Below, piece after piece: positions 8,842 to 16,838 of a DNA stretch of 48,163 nucleotides. The notes under the pieces are model-generated. The model was given only the letters and a program-made list of their open reading frames with translations. It was not told the origin of the DNA and searched no databases. The DNA is from Novosphingobium pokkalii (GTDB taxonomy: Bacteria > Pseudomonadota > Alphaproteobacteria > Sphingomonadales > Sphingomonadaceae). Where the stretch lies: positions 99,617 through 147,779 of the forward strand of contig NZ_BMZP01000006.1 in the NCBI RefSeq assembly GCF_014652855.1. Reading direction: 5' to 3'. Position 1 is the first letter of the stretch; every line of letters starts with the position of its first letter. Both the position numbers and the translations under genes were made by a program.

Positions 8842-9063
8842 TCAGGCGGCCTGGGTTTCGCCGGTATCGGCGGGGCCGCCGCGCAGCACGAAGCGCTTGT
8901 CGCAATAGCCGCATTCGACATAGCCCTTCTCGTCGATTTCCATCCACACGCGCGGATGGCCGAGAGCCGAAGGCTTGAATGCGCCGGTGGAGCGGATGCC
9001 GTTCGACCCGTCGCAGCTCACGCGGGTGGCATCGGTGTAGATCGTTTCGGGTGGCTGGATCAT
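8842..9063 (-). CDS. zinc-finger (CHCC-type) domain protein, 73 aa
   Basis: The zinc ligands follow the zf-CHCC order: Cys in RVSCDG, His in ALGHPRVW, then CGYC in VECGYCDKRFVL. This is the fold of the complex I subunit NDUFS6 and its bacterial relatives. The bacterial free-standing forms are short and of uncertain function. It starts 95 bp from the divergent ABC ATPase and probably heads the transcript into tldD. Confidence 0.85.
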   Translation of the reverse strand: MIQPPETIYTDATRVSCDGSNGIRSTGAFKPSALGHPRVWMEIDEKGYVECGYCDKRFVLRGGPADTGETQAA

Positions 9064-9158
9064 GCCCGCCGCCTAGCAAATGGCGCCGCGCCGCACAATT
9101 GCCGTTTTGCCCGATTGAAGCCTTTACCTTGACGCCAAGTGGAGGCAGGAAGCGCGCC

Positions 9159-10112
9159 ATGAACGCCCCTGCTGCCGAAACCGTCACCGAACCCGCCATT
9201 CGCATCCGCGATCTGGTCAAGCGCTATGCCGCCACCGGCAAGGCGCCGGCCAAGCTGGCGCTGGAAGGGGTCAGCTTCGACGTGCCGCGCGGAGAGATCT
9301 TCGGCCTGCTCGGCCCCAACGGCGCGGGCAAGTCCACGCTGATCAACACGCTCGCCGGCCTCGTGCTCAAGACGTCGGGCAGCGTCGAGATCTGGGGCCA
9401 CGACATCGACGCGGACCGGCGCAACGCCAAGGCCGCGATCGGCATCGTGCCGCAGGAAATCGTGTTCGACCCGTTCTTCACCCCGATCGAAGTGCTCGAC
9501 ATCCAAGCCGGGCTCTATGGCGTGCCCAAGCACTTGCGCCGCTCGATGGAACTGCTGCGCGCGGTCCACCTGGCAGACAAGGCCAAGGCCTATTCCCGCT
9601 CGCTGTCGGGCGGCATGAAGCGGCGCCTGCTGATCGCCAAGGCCATGGTCCACACCCCGCCGATCCTGGTATTGGACGAACCGACCGCCGGGGTGGACGT
9701 GGAACTGCGCCGCCAGCTGTGGGAACTGGTGAGCGAACTCAACGCCGGCGGCGTTACCGTGGTGTTGACCACGCACTACCTCGAAGAGGCGGAGCAATTA
9801 TGCAGCCGCATCGCGATCATCAACCACGGGCGCCTGATCGCCAACAAGCCGACCCGCGAACTCGTCGGCATGGCGCGCGAGAAGGTCGTGGTGCTGACGC
9901 TGGACAAGCCGCTGGCCCAAGCGCCGCAGCATCCGGCGTTCGTCAAGTCCACCCTTAACGAAAGACAGGTGGAGATCACGTACGACAAGGATCGTAGCAA
10001 CGCGGGCGAAGTGCTGGGCCTGATCCAGGCCCTGGGCGTGCATATCCTCGATGTCTCGACCCGCGAGGCGGACCTGGAAGACGTGTTCGTGAGCCTTACC
10101 GCCGCCGCGTGA
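9159..10112 (+). CDS. ABC transporter ATP-binding protein (ABC-2 type), 317 aa
   Basis: The ATPase has a Walker A motif (GPNGAGKST), Q-loop (IVPQE), signature SGGMKRRLLIAKAM, Walker B ILVLDEPTAGVD and switch His (TTHYLEEA). The C-terminal 80 residues with READLEDVFVSL are typical of ABC-2 exporter ATPases such as NodI/DrrA-like proteins. The ATG at 9159 follows AGGA. No permease gene is adjacent: a hairpin terminator follows and the next gene points the other way. Its membrane partner must be encoded elsewhere. The substrate is unknown. Confidence 0.93.
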   Translation: MNAPAAETVTEPAIRIRDLVKRYAATGKAPAKLALEGVSFDVPRGEIFGLLGPNGAGKSTLINTLAGLVLKTSGSVEIWGHDIDADRRNAKAAIGIVPQEIVFDPFFTPIEVLDIQAGLYGVPKHLRRSMELLRAVHLADKAKAYSRSLSGGMKRRLLIAKAMVHTPPILVLDEPTAGVDVELRRQLWELVSELNAGGVTVVLTTHYLEEAEQLCSRIAIINHGRLIANKPTRELVGMAREKVVVLTLDKPLAQAPQHPAFVKSTLNERQVEITYDKDRSNAGEVLGLIQALGVHILDVSTREADLEDVFVSLTAAA

Positions 10113-10178
10113 GCGGGAATGGGCCTAGCCAGGTCGAGCGGTGAGCGCCAAGCGGCGAACCATTGACGACAGATCATG

Positions 10179-10218
10179 AAAACGGGGGCTGGGCCACGCA
10201 TGGGCCAGCCCCCGTTTT
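10179..10218. terminator. bidirectional intrinsic terminator
   Basis: A 14-bp stem (AAAACGGGGGCTGG / CCAGCCCCCGTTTT) ends in a T-run on the plus strand and in the complementary T-run on the minus strand. It sits between the convergent ABC ATPase gene and the 62-aa zinc-ribbon-like gene, so it can stop both. Confidence 0.88.
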
Positions 10219-10241
10219 TGTGCCTGGCAATCGCTTTGGAA

Positions 10242-10430
10242 TCAGCGGCCTTGCGTGCCTTCACCCTCGATCAGCAGAACCCGCACGGCGCGCCAGCCGC
10301 CGCCCTGGCGACGATAGATGCGCTTGCCGCAATGAGCGCATTCGGAATGGTAGTTGAACCCATCCCATGTGACCTTGTCACGTCGCGGACGATGGCGGTT
10401 GAACAGGCACAGGACACGACCGAACATCAT
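10242..10430 (-). CDS. small zinc-ribbon-like hypothetical protein, 62 aa
   Basis: A short basic protein. A single CxxC pair (SECAHCGKRIYRR) and an upstream Cys/His-containing segment (MMFGRVLCLFNRHRP) suggest a small metal-binding fold. I see no recognisable family beyond that. The ATG is preceded by a purine-rich GGCGGA. A GTG eight codons upstream is the alternative. It is probably transcribed from the 230-bp divergent region it shares with nadB. Confidence 0.6.
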   Translation of the reverse strand: MMFGRVLCLFNRHRPRRDKVTWDGFNYHSECAHCGKRIYRRQGGGWRAVRVLLIEGEGTQGR

Positions 10431-10504
10431 TTTTCCGCCCGACTCCGAAGGCACTTTGGTTAGGCCATCGCCTCTAACATTCTGTTCGGAAAACAGGAAG
10501 TGAA

Positions 10505-10540
10505 ATTATCCTAATTTTATATCATAAGTTATAGGACCAC
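10505..10540. promoter_or_regulatory. AT-rich divergent promoter region before nadB
   Basis: A conspicuous AT-rich block (ATTTTATATCATAAG and TTATAG) sits in very GC-rich surroundings, between the divergent zinc-ribbon-like gene and nadB. It is the most likely promoter location for one or both, but I cannot fit a convincing -35/-10 pair. Confidence 0.3.
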
Positions 10541-10662
10541 GCCCAAGGGCGGGCACCCATAGGGGCGGATACGCCGCCAAATGGCTTTTCAAAGCAGACC
10601 GGCGCGGGCAAAGAGGCGGGCGTGAACACCCTGACCCTCTTCTCTCGCACCCCGGCCCGGCC

Positions 10663-12255
10663 ATGAGCGGGCACGACGTTCTCATCATCGGCTCGGGCGC
10701 AGCGGGGCTGACCGCCGCGCTGGTGCTGGCCGAGCGCTGCCGCGTCATGGTGCTGGCCAAGGGCCGGCTCGATGGCGGCTCCACCGCCTGGGCGCAGGGC
10801 GGTATCGCTGCGGTACTCGACGAAGGTGACACTTTCGAGGATCACGTGCGCGACACGATGATCGCCGGTTGCGGCCTCAACCGCCGCGAGACCGTGGAAT
10901 ATGTGGTGGAGCACGCCCCCGAGGCGATCGCCCGGCTGGCGCAGATCGGCGTGCCATTCAACGAAGAAGCCGGCAGCCTGCACCTCACCCGCGAAGGCGG
11001 CCATTCGCACCGCCGCATCGTGCACGTGGACGATGCCACGGGCGCGGCCGTGCAGCAGGCGCTGATCCGCGCCGCCATGGCTCACCCCAATATCACGCTC
11101 AAGCCCGACATGGTGGCGATCGACCTGGTGACCGACCGCCATCGCGCACACCCCAAGGGCGATCGGCGGGTGTGGGGCTGCTATGCGCTCAACGCCGCGA
11201 CCGGCAAGGTGGAATGCCTGACGGCGCGCGCCACGATCCTGGCCACCGGCGGCGCGGGGCGCACCTACCTGTTCAGCACGGCCCCGCGCGGCGCCACCGG
11301 AGACGGCATCGCCATGGCCTGGCGCGCGGGATGCCGCGTATCCAACATGGAATTCATGCAGTTCCACCCGACCTGCCTCTACAACCTGGAGGTCAAGAAC
11401 TTCCTGATCACCGAAGCGGTGCGCGGCGAAGGCGGTCACCTGAAAATCCCGCCGGGCTTTCCCGGCGGCGGCGAGCGCTTCATGCCGCGCTTCGACCCGC
11501 GCGAGGAACTGGCCCCGCGCGACGTCGTTGCCCGCGCCATCGACCACGAGATCAAGCGGCTGGGGCTGGACTATGTCCACCTCGACATCAGCCACAAGGA
11601 TCCAGACTTCGTTCGCAGCCACTTTCCCAACATCTACGAGCGGCTGCTCGGCCTTGGCATCGACATGACGCGCGAGCCGATCCCGGTGGTGCCGGCCCAG
11701 CACTACACCTGCGGCGGGGTGCTGGTGGACCTGGCCGGGCGCACCGATCTTGCCGGGCTCTATGCCGTGGGCGAGTGTTCGGAAAGCGGGCTCCACGGCG
11801 CCAATCGCCTCGCGTCCAACAGCCTGCTGGAATGCTTCGTGTTCGGTGATGCCGCCGCGCGCGACATCCTGGCGTCGTGGGATGCGTTCTCACCGCCCCC
11901 CGAAGTGCGCGGCTGGGACGAAAGCCGCGTGGCCGATTCCGACGAAGACGTGGTGATCAAGCAGAACTGGACCGAACTGCGCCGCTTCATGTGGAACTAC
12001 GTCGGCATCGTGCGGACCAACAAGCGGCTGGAGCGCGCCGCCCACCGCATTGCCCTGCTGCAAAGCGAAGTGGCCGAATACTATGGCAACGTGCGCGTCA
12101 CGGCCGACCTGATCGAGCTGCGCAACCTGCTCCAGGCGGCAGACCTGATCGTGCAGAGCGCCCGGGCGCGGCGCGAAAGCCGGGGACTGCACTACAACCA
12201 GGATTTCCCCCAGGCCCAGCCCGCCGCGCGCGAGACCATCCTGGTGCCGGACTGA
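10663..12255 (+). CDS. nadB: L-aspartate oxidase
   Basis: NadB is an FAD enzyme that oxidises L-aspartate to iminoaspartate, the first step of de novo NAD synthesis. The FAD-binding motif IIGSGAAGLTAAL is at residues 8-20. Further fumarate-reductase-like blocks are GGSTAWAQGGIAAV, EGGHSHRRIVHVDD, MEFMQFHPTCL, PAQHYTCGGV and LHGANRLASNSLLE, and a helical C-terminal domain follows. At 530 aa it is full length. nadA and nadC are not adjacent, so the pathway genes are dispersed or upstream of another locus. The E. coli-type Arg and His active-site regions appear intact. Confidence 0.96.
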   Translation: MSGHDVLIIGSGAAGLTAALVLAERCRVMVLAKGRLDGGSTAWAQGGIAAVLDEGDTFEDHVRDTMIAGCGLNRRETVEYVVEHAPEAIARLAQIGVPFNEEAGSLHLTREGGHSHRRIVHVDDATGAAVQQALIRAAMAHPNITLKPDMVAIDLVTDRHRAHPKGDRRVWGCYALNAATGKVECLTARATILATGGAGRTYLFSTAPRGATGDGIAMAWRAGCRVSNMEFMQFHPTCLYNLEVKNFLITEAVRGEGGHLKIPPGFPGGGERFMPRFDPREELAPRDVVARAIDHEIKRLGLDYVHLDISHKDPDFVRSHFPNIYERLLGLGIDMTREPIPVVPAQHYTCGGVLVDLAGRTDLAGLYAVGECSESGLHGANRLASNSLLECFVFGDAAARDILASWDAFSPPPEVRGWDESRVADSDEDVVIKQNWTELRRFMWNYVGIVRTNKRLERAAHRIALLQSEVAEYYGNVRVTADLIELRNLLQAADLIVQSARARRESRGLHYNQDFPQAQPAARETILVPD

Positions 12256-12333
12256 GCATCCGCTTGGGCAAATGCGCCTTGACGCAATTTGGGTGTGGCA
12301 CCGGCTCGGTGCCGCAAATCCGGCCTGGCCGGC

Positions 12334-12585
12334 TTACCAGAAGTGCCGGCCAAGGAAGATCAGCAGCATCGCCCCCAGGATCGAGGCGAGACAGCCGGCG
12401 CGGTTGAAGCCTTCGCTGACCGTGCCCCGCCCGGCCAGGCTGGATGCCAGCCCGGCCACGAGTGCACCGCCAATGCCGAGCAGAATGGTCCGGGCCAGGC
12501 TCATTTCCACCGTGCCGAAATAGAGGAAGCGGGCGGCTATGCCGACCAGCAGCCCCGACAGCAGCATCGAAAGGATATCCCGCAT
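12334..12585 (-). CDS. GlsB/YeaQ/YmgE family stress-response membrane protein, 83 aa
   Basis: A very small inner-membrane protein with three glycine-rich hydrophobic segments. These include LSGLLVGIAARFLYFG, ILLGIGGALVAGLASSLAG and LASILGAMLLIFLG, the pattern of the transglycosylase-associated (GlsB/YeaQ/YmgE) family. These proteins are stress-induced, but their biochemical role is not settled. It is convergent with nadB and divergent from the long leader of nrdA. Two 18-bp direct repeats lie about 50-80 bp upstream of its start. Confidence 0.85.
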   Translation of the reverse strand: MRDILSMLLSGLLVGIAARFLYFGTVEMSLARTILLGIGGALVAGLASSLAGRGTVSEGFNRAGCLASILGAMLLIFLGRHFW

Positions 12586-12632
12586 GAACCCGTATCTCCT
12601 GTGCCTGGCGCAACCTGTCAGGGCGGCCCTTC

Positions 12633-12668
12633 GGTAGCGCCACTATGGTCGGTATCGCCACTATGGGT
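12633..12668. repeat. two 18-bp direct repeats upstream of the GlsB-type gene
   Basis: GGTAGCGCCACTATGGTC and GGTATCGCCACTATGGGT are adjacent direct repeats with 15 of their first 16 bases identical. Position and periodicity suit a repeated operator for the small membrane protein, but no regulator is known to me for this motif. Confidence 0.4.
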
Positions 12669-13247
12669 AGTCAGGCTGGGGATATCCAGAGAGTGCCTCT
12701 GGACATTTTCTTGTCCACAGCAAAGCCGGCGCCGCCGAAAAATATTTCAGGCCCGTCATTTTGGGCTTGAAGCCTTGGAAACCCCGCGCGTCGCTGCACT
12801 GCAACATAGCTCTTCCAGCGACGAAGCGAATCGTGTTTGCGACGAATTGCATCACCCTTATGGGCAGGCAGCCCTTGCCTGCGCCCCCCGCTTCAAGCAC
12901 TATGGGTTGTGGTCGAAACCACGGTGGGCAACCAAACCTAGTTATACGTCATGGTGCTTCCCATATCAGGAAGCCCGGTCCCCGTCCCTCGGGACGGACC
13001 CTTTGACGTCGCTGGGATTTTTGGCACCGCGGCAAGATGGAATGGGATTTCGTTCCCTTTCTGTTTCGATCCATGGCATGATTGGCGGGCCGTTGAGTCG
13101 CCCGCTGCTCGGCCACCAAATTCCCGGCTGCAAGGTCCAGCTCAGGCTGGATCGGCAGCCTTGGGCAGTGTCTGCAATATCCGGTCCGTCGTTCGCGGCG
13201 GGCCTCGTGCAAGCGGGGAATGGAACGTGAATTTCAGGACCGGGGAA
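12669..13247 (+). other. long non-coding region before nrdA with several hairpins
   Basis: I find no supportable gene here. Visible structures include TCCAGAG/CTCTGGA (12686-12704), GCAGGCA/TGCCTGC (about 12863-12882) and a hairpin formed by GTCCCTCGGGAC with flanking pairs near 12977-13000. A TTGTCCACA near 12710 differs by one base from a DnaA box. The length is unusual for a leader, and promoter or attenuation control of nrdA is possible. I see no recognisable riboswitch and no convincing NrdR box pair. Confidence 0.4.
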
Positions 13248-15368
13248 ATGAACGATGGAACGGCTTTGATGGCGCAGGACGAATTGGGACTGGAAGGTGG
13301 CCAGGCCACCCTTGAACGCGACGCCAAGGCCGCGCCTGATGCAGTGGCGGACGCAGGGATCGACGCAACGATCGCCGCTGCCGCCGTTTCCGAAGCGCCC
13401 GTGGCGCGCAAGGCCGCAGCCAAGGCGGCGCAAGCAAAGGCTATGGACATGCAGGCAGACGACAAGGGCAGCGCCGATCTGGTTTCGGCCGCCGCCGCCG
13501 CCATTCTCGCCAGCGCGACCGACGCCGCGCCGGCCAAGGCCGCCCCGCTCGATTCCAAGGCGGTCAACCCGCGCCGCTTCGCCATCGTCACCGACGCCGC
13601 GCGCGATGCCAAGCTGACCGCGTTCGGCAAGGACACGCTCGACGATCGCTACCTGCTGCCCGGCGAAACCTATCAGGATCTGTTCGCGCGCGTGGCCGAT
13701 GCCTATGCCGACGACCAGGACCACGCCCAGCGTCTCTATGACTACATCTCCAAGCTGTGGTTCATGCCGGCCACGCCCGTGCTGTCGAACGGCGGCACTG
13801 GCCGCGGCCTGCCGATCTCGTGCTATCTCAACTCGGTGGAAGACAGCCTGGAAGGCATCGTCAAGACCTGGAACGAGAACGTCTGGCTCGCTTCGCGCGG
13901 CGGCGGCATCGGCACTTATTGGGGCAATGTCCGCGGCATCGGCGAGAACGTCGGCCTCAACGGCAAGACCAGCGGCATCATTCCCTTCGTCCGCGTGATG
14001 GACAGCCTGACCCTGGCGATCAGCCAGGGCTCGCTGCGCCGTGGCTCTGCCGCCTGCTATCTCGACATCTCGCACCCGGAAATCGAGGAATTCCTCGAAA
14101 TCCGCAAGTCGTCGGGCGATTTCAACCGCAAGGCGCTCAACCTGCACCACGGCGTGCTGCTGTCGGACGAATTCATGGAAGCCGTGCGCGACGGCACCGA
14201 ATTCGCCCTGCGCAGCCCCAAGGACCAATCGGTGCGCGGCAAGGTCGATGCCCGCTCGCTGTTCCAGAAGCTGGTCGAAGTGCGCTTGGCCACGGGCGAG
14301 CCCTACATCGTCTTCTCCGACACCGTGAACCGCATGATGCCCAAGCATCACCGCGACCTGGGCCTCAAGGTTTCGACCTCGAACCTGTGCTCGGAAATCA
14401 CGCTGCCCACCGGCATCGACCACCTGGGCAACGATCGCACCGCGGTGTGCTGCCTTTCCTCGCTCAACCTGGAAACTTGGGACGAGTGGCAGGGCGACAA
14501 GCGCTTTGTCGAAGACGTGCTGCGCTTCCTCGACAACGTGCTGCAAGACTTCATCGACCGCGCGCCCGACGAGATGGCCCGCGCCAAGTATTCCGCCGCG
14601 CGCGAGCGTTCGGTCGGCATGGGCGTGATGGGCTTCCACTCGTTCCTGCAAAAGAAGGGCATCGCGTTCGAATCCGCCATGGCCAAGGCGTGGAACCTCA
14701 AGATGTTCCGCCACATCGCCGCCAAGGCGGACGAAGCCTCGCTGCTGCTCGCCCAGGAACGCGGGCCGTGCCCGGATGCGGCCGACATGGGCGTGATGCA
14801 GCGCTTCTCGTGCAAGATGGCGATTGCGCCGACCGCGTCGATCTCGATCATCTGCGGCGGCACGTCGGCCTGCATCGAGCCGATCCCCGCCAACATCTAC
14901 ACGCACAAGACTCTGTCGGGCTCGTTCGTGGTCAAGAACCCCTACCTGGAAAAGCTGCTGCGCGAAAAGGCCAAGGATTCGACCAACGTGTGGAACTCGA
15001 TCCTGGAGCGCGGTGGGTCGGTCCAGCATCTCGAATTCCTCTCGGCCGACGAGAAGGCGGTCTACAAGACCAGCTTCGAGATCGACCAGCGCTGGCTGCT
15101 CGAATTCTCGGCGGACCGCACCCCCTATATCGACCAGGCCCAGTCGCTGAACCTCTACATCCCGGCCGACGTGGACAAGTGGGACTTGCTGATGCTGCAC
15201 TTCCAGGCCTGGGAAAAGGGCATCAAGTCGCTCTATTACCTGCGCTCCAAGTCGGTCCAGCGTGCCGGGTTCGCCGGTGGCGTGGAGGCGGACAACACCG
15301 CCGAAGCGCGCCGCATCGAACTGGACGTGAAGCAGACCGACTACGAGGAATGCCTGGCCTGCCAGTAA
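13248..15368 (+). CDS. nrdA: class I ribonucleoside-diphosphate reductase, alpha subunit, 706 aa
   Basis: NrdA reduces ribonucleotides to deoxyribonucleotides with NrdB as radical donor. The catalytic centre is clear: SNLCSEITLP supplies the Asn/Cys/Glu trio (C381, E383). C191 (PISCYLNS) and C401 (TAVCCLSS) form the redox pair. SLYYLRSKS holds the radical-transfer tyrosines, and the C-terminus EECLACQ is the thioredoxin-reducible tail. The first roughly 100 residues are Ala-rich, low-complexity sequence, and I find no N-terminal ATP-cone. The start at MNDGTALMAQ follows GGGGA. The Met eight codons on is an alternative. nrdB is 1.47 kb downstream. Confidence 0.95.
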   Translation: MNDGTALMAQDELGLEGGQATLERDAKAAPDAVADAGIDATIAAAAVSEAPVARKAAAKAAQAKAMDMQADDKGSADLVSAAAAAILASATDAAPAKAAPLDSKAVNPRRFAIVTDAARDAKLTAFGKDTLDDRYLLPGETYQDLFARVADAYADDQDHAQRLYDYISKLWFMPATPVLSNGGTGRGLPISCYLNSVEDSLEGIVKTWNENVWLASRGGGIGTYWGNVRGIGENVGLNGKTSGIIPFVRVMDSLTLAISQGSLRRGSAACYLDISHPEIEEFLEIRKSSGDFNRKALNLHHGVLLSDEFMEAVRDGTEFALRSPKDQSVRGKVDARSLFQKLVEVRLATGEPYIVFSDTVNRMMPKHHRDLGLKVSTSNLCSEITLPTGIDHLGNDRTAVCCLSSLNLETWDEWQGDKRFVEDVLRFLDNVLQDFIDRAPDEMARAKYSAARERSVGMGVMGFHSFLQKKGIAFESAMAKAWNLKMFRHIAAKADEASLLLAQERGPCPDAADMGVMQRFSCKMAIAPTASISIICGGTSACIEPIPANIYTHKTLSGSFVVKNPYLEKLLREKAKDSTNVWNSILERGGSVQHLEFLSADEKAVYKTSFEIDQRWLLEFSADRTPYIDQAQSLNLYIPADVDKWDLLMLHFQAWEKGIKSLYYLRSKSVQRAGFAGGVEADNTAEARRIELDVKQTDYEECLACQ

Positions 15369-15400
15369 AAATGCCCCTGCCAGGAAAATGGGCCTGCCAG
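15358..15400 (+). repeat. three short tandem repeats across the nrdA stop codon
   Basis: CCTGCCAG occurs at 15358, 15376 and 15393 (period 17-18 bp), with similar A-rich spacers between the first two. The first copy encodes the CxxC tail and stop codon of NrdA. It looks like a slippage duplication of the gene end. The remaining gap to 15700 shows no gene. Confidence 0.55.
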
Positions 15401-15700
15401 CAGGCCGGCGTGTTTGGGGTGGCTTGCCGATAGACCGGCAGCACCCCGGCGTGCCAGGCATCGGTGCCGGCCATGTTGCCCCGCTTCGTTCCGCCCACGT
15501 TCGCAGCCCATTGACCGCCGTTCCGTGAGCATCACCCATGCCGGTACAGATCAGGCCCCAGCCCATGTTACAGATGGCGACATTTCGCGGCTTGCCCGGT
15601 ATGGCAACATGCCGTCACAAGGCGGCCTGGCCTTGCCCGGCCAGTGCCGATGGCAGGGCCGCTATCGCCGCCGGGCCGGGGGATCAGAGGGGATCGATCA

Positions 15701-16105
15701 ATGCGCAAGTGGCACCGCTGGATTTCGGTGTTTTTCGGTATTTTCCTGCTGTGGATCGCGATCACGGGCACACTGAGCCAGGTCGTGCCGCTGATGAGCG
15801 GCGGCGGGGATCGCGACGGCCCACCCAAGGCCGCGGCGGCGGCCACCGCCGGGGCGCCGGCCAAGCCGGACTTCGTCTGCCCGCCGGACTATATGTGCCG
15901 GCCCAAGCCCAAGGGTGGCAAGTCGATCGTCGGGCTGCTGCACCATCTGCATTCGGGCGAAAGCTTTGGCCCGTTGGGTGTGCTGATCAGCACGCTGTCG
16001 GGTTTTGCGATGATCTTCTTCAGCTTCTCGGGTCTGTGGATGTACATCCAGATGTGGCGCAATCGCAAGGAACGCGCGCTCAAGCCCGGCTGGTTCTGGA
16101 AGTAA
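15701..16105 (+). CDS. PepSY-associated TM-helix protein, 134 aa
   Basis: It opens with a membrane helix (RKWHRWISVFFGIFLLWIAITG). A soluble loop with two cysteines (FVCPPDYMC) follows, then a second hydrophobic hairpin (LISTLSGFAMIFFSFSGLWMYIQMW). The His-containing helices and SGLWMY block match the PepSY_TM group. Full-size relatives are iron-uptake-associated membrane proteins with more helices and PepSY domains, so this is a short form. The ATG follows AGGGGAT at good spacing. It is inserted between nrdA and nrdB. Function is unknown. Confidence 0.78.
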   Translation: MRKWHRWISVFFGIFLLWIAITGTLSQVVPLMSGGGDRDGPPKAAAAATAGAPAKPDFVCPPDYMCRPKPKGGKSIVGLLHHLHSGESFGPLGVLISTLSGFAMIFFSFSGLWMYIQMWRNRKERALKPGWFWK

Positions 16106-16116
16106 CCCGCATCGGA

Positions 16117-16156
16117 AAAAGCGCCTCGCCACTTACGACGTGGAGCGAGGCGCCTT
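16117..16156. terminator. bidirectional hairpin terminator
   Basis: GCGCCTCGC / GCGAGGCGC pairs with an extended CCAC/GTGG inner stem. A run of five A precedes it on the plus strand, giving a U-run on the minus strand. It separates the convergent PepSY-TM and DUF2171 genes. Confidence 0.75.
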
Positions 16157-16233
16157 CCGGTCGCCAGGGACGACCTGGCCGCGAAGGGGACGCGGCTTTT
16201 CGATACGTCATGCGCAATATGGGAAGCGGAAGC

Positions 16234-16491
16234 TTACTTTTCCTCTTCCTCAAAGGTCAGGGCCACGTCGGCGTTGGCCGAAAGGCGCACCGTGTCGCCT
16301 TCCACGCCGGCGACCAGGCCCAGCGACAAGTAGTGGTGGTGCCCGGCATGGGCACCGCTCTTGGCCTTGGTCAGCTTGATGCGATCGCCATCGACGTGGT
16401 CGACCGTGCCCACCGGGGCTCCGTCGGCGCCGATCACGGCCATGTGCTCGCGAATCTGGCTCGCGACGGGATTGCTGTCGTTGCCGGTCAT
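16234..16491 (-). CDS. DUF2171 domain protein, 85 aa
   Basis: A PRC-barrel-like small protein. The start SQIREHMAVIGADGAPVGTV, then VDGDRIKLTKAKSG and HHHYLSLGLVAGVEGDTV, is the DUF2171 pattern, with an acidic C-terminal tail (FEEEEK). It is cytoplasmic and of unknown function. Relatives are frequent in sphingomonads and are often linked to stress regulons. It is transcribed leftwards, against the surrounding nrd genes. Confidence 0.85.
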   Translation of the reverse strand: MTGNDSNPVASQIREHMAVIGADGAPVGTVDHVDGDRIKLTKAKSGAHAGHHHYLSLGLVAGVEGDTVRLSANADVALTFEEEEK

Positions 16492-16838
16492 GCCCAGCCT
16501 CCTGCATTGTGTGGTGGTATCAGGGCAGCGGATCGTTTGCGTCCGCCAGCCACTGCCTCAACAATGCCGCGCCGCGCCGGCCGTTCCCGGGACTTCCTGA
16601 TGCTTTTGACCGTATCGGCATGGCACCGGGGCCAGACGCACCGGCGCGACCAGACGCAAAATCAGGGCCACAAGCCGGAATGCGCCCGCCGCGCCGCACA
16701 GTGCCGCCGCGCCGGCGCTCCACCCCATATCCCACACCACTTGGGCCGCCTGCCCTCCGGGGCGGCTTTCCCCGCCGCCTGAAACAACCCATATTCCGCC
16801 CCATTCCAACAGGCCGAATTCCAACAGGACCGCCACCC
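16492..16838 (+). other. gap before nrdB, with duplicated ribosome-binding region
   Basis: I see no convincing gene. A 15-bp tandem duplication (ATTCCAACAGG at 16803-16813 and 16818-16828) places two AGG-type ribosome-binding sequences before nrdB. Only the second is at working distance. Two CCCATAT blocks (16724 and 16788) might be regulatory, but their 64-bp spacing does not fit a standard NrdR pair. Confidence 0.4.

Noticed and set aside
12630..12670. Cobalamin riboswitch suggested by CGCCACTATGG
   Set aside because: The motif is simply duplicated. None of the other conserved B12-box segments is present.
12710..12718. TTGTCCACA as a DnaA box or part of an origin
   Set aside because: A single near-match with no cluster and no origin-linked genes. 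Kept only as a side remark on the nrdA leader.
12897..12912. CACTATGGGTTGTGG as an NrdR box before nrdA
   Set aside because: Three central bases differ from the usual A/T-rich centre and no second box lies about 31 bp away.
12966..15566. 866-codon open frame antisense to nrdA
   Set aside because: It mirrors the nrdA gene, is His/Arg/Gly-rich and has no domain. It is a by-product of strong GC3 bias on the opposite strand.
16558..16836. 92-codon hydrophobic minus-strand frame upstream of nrdB
   Set aside because: No ribosome-binding site, no recognisable family, and composition explained by GC-rich repeats. It remains possible but unsupported.
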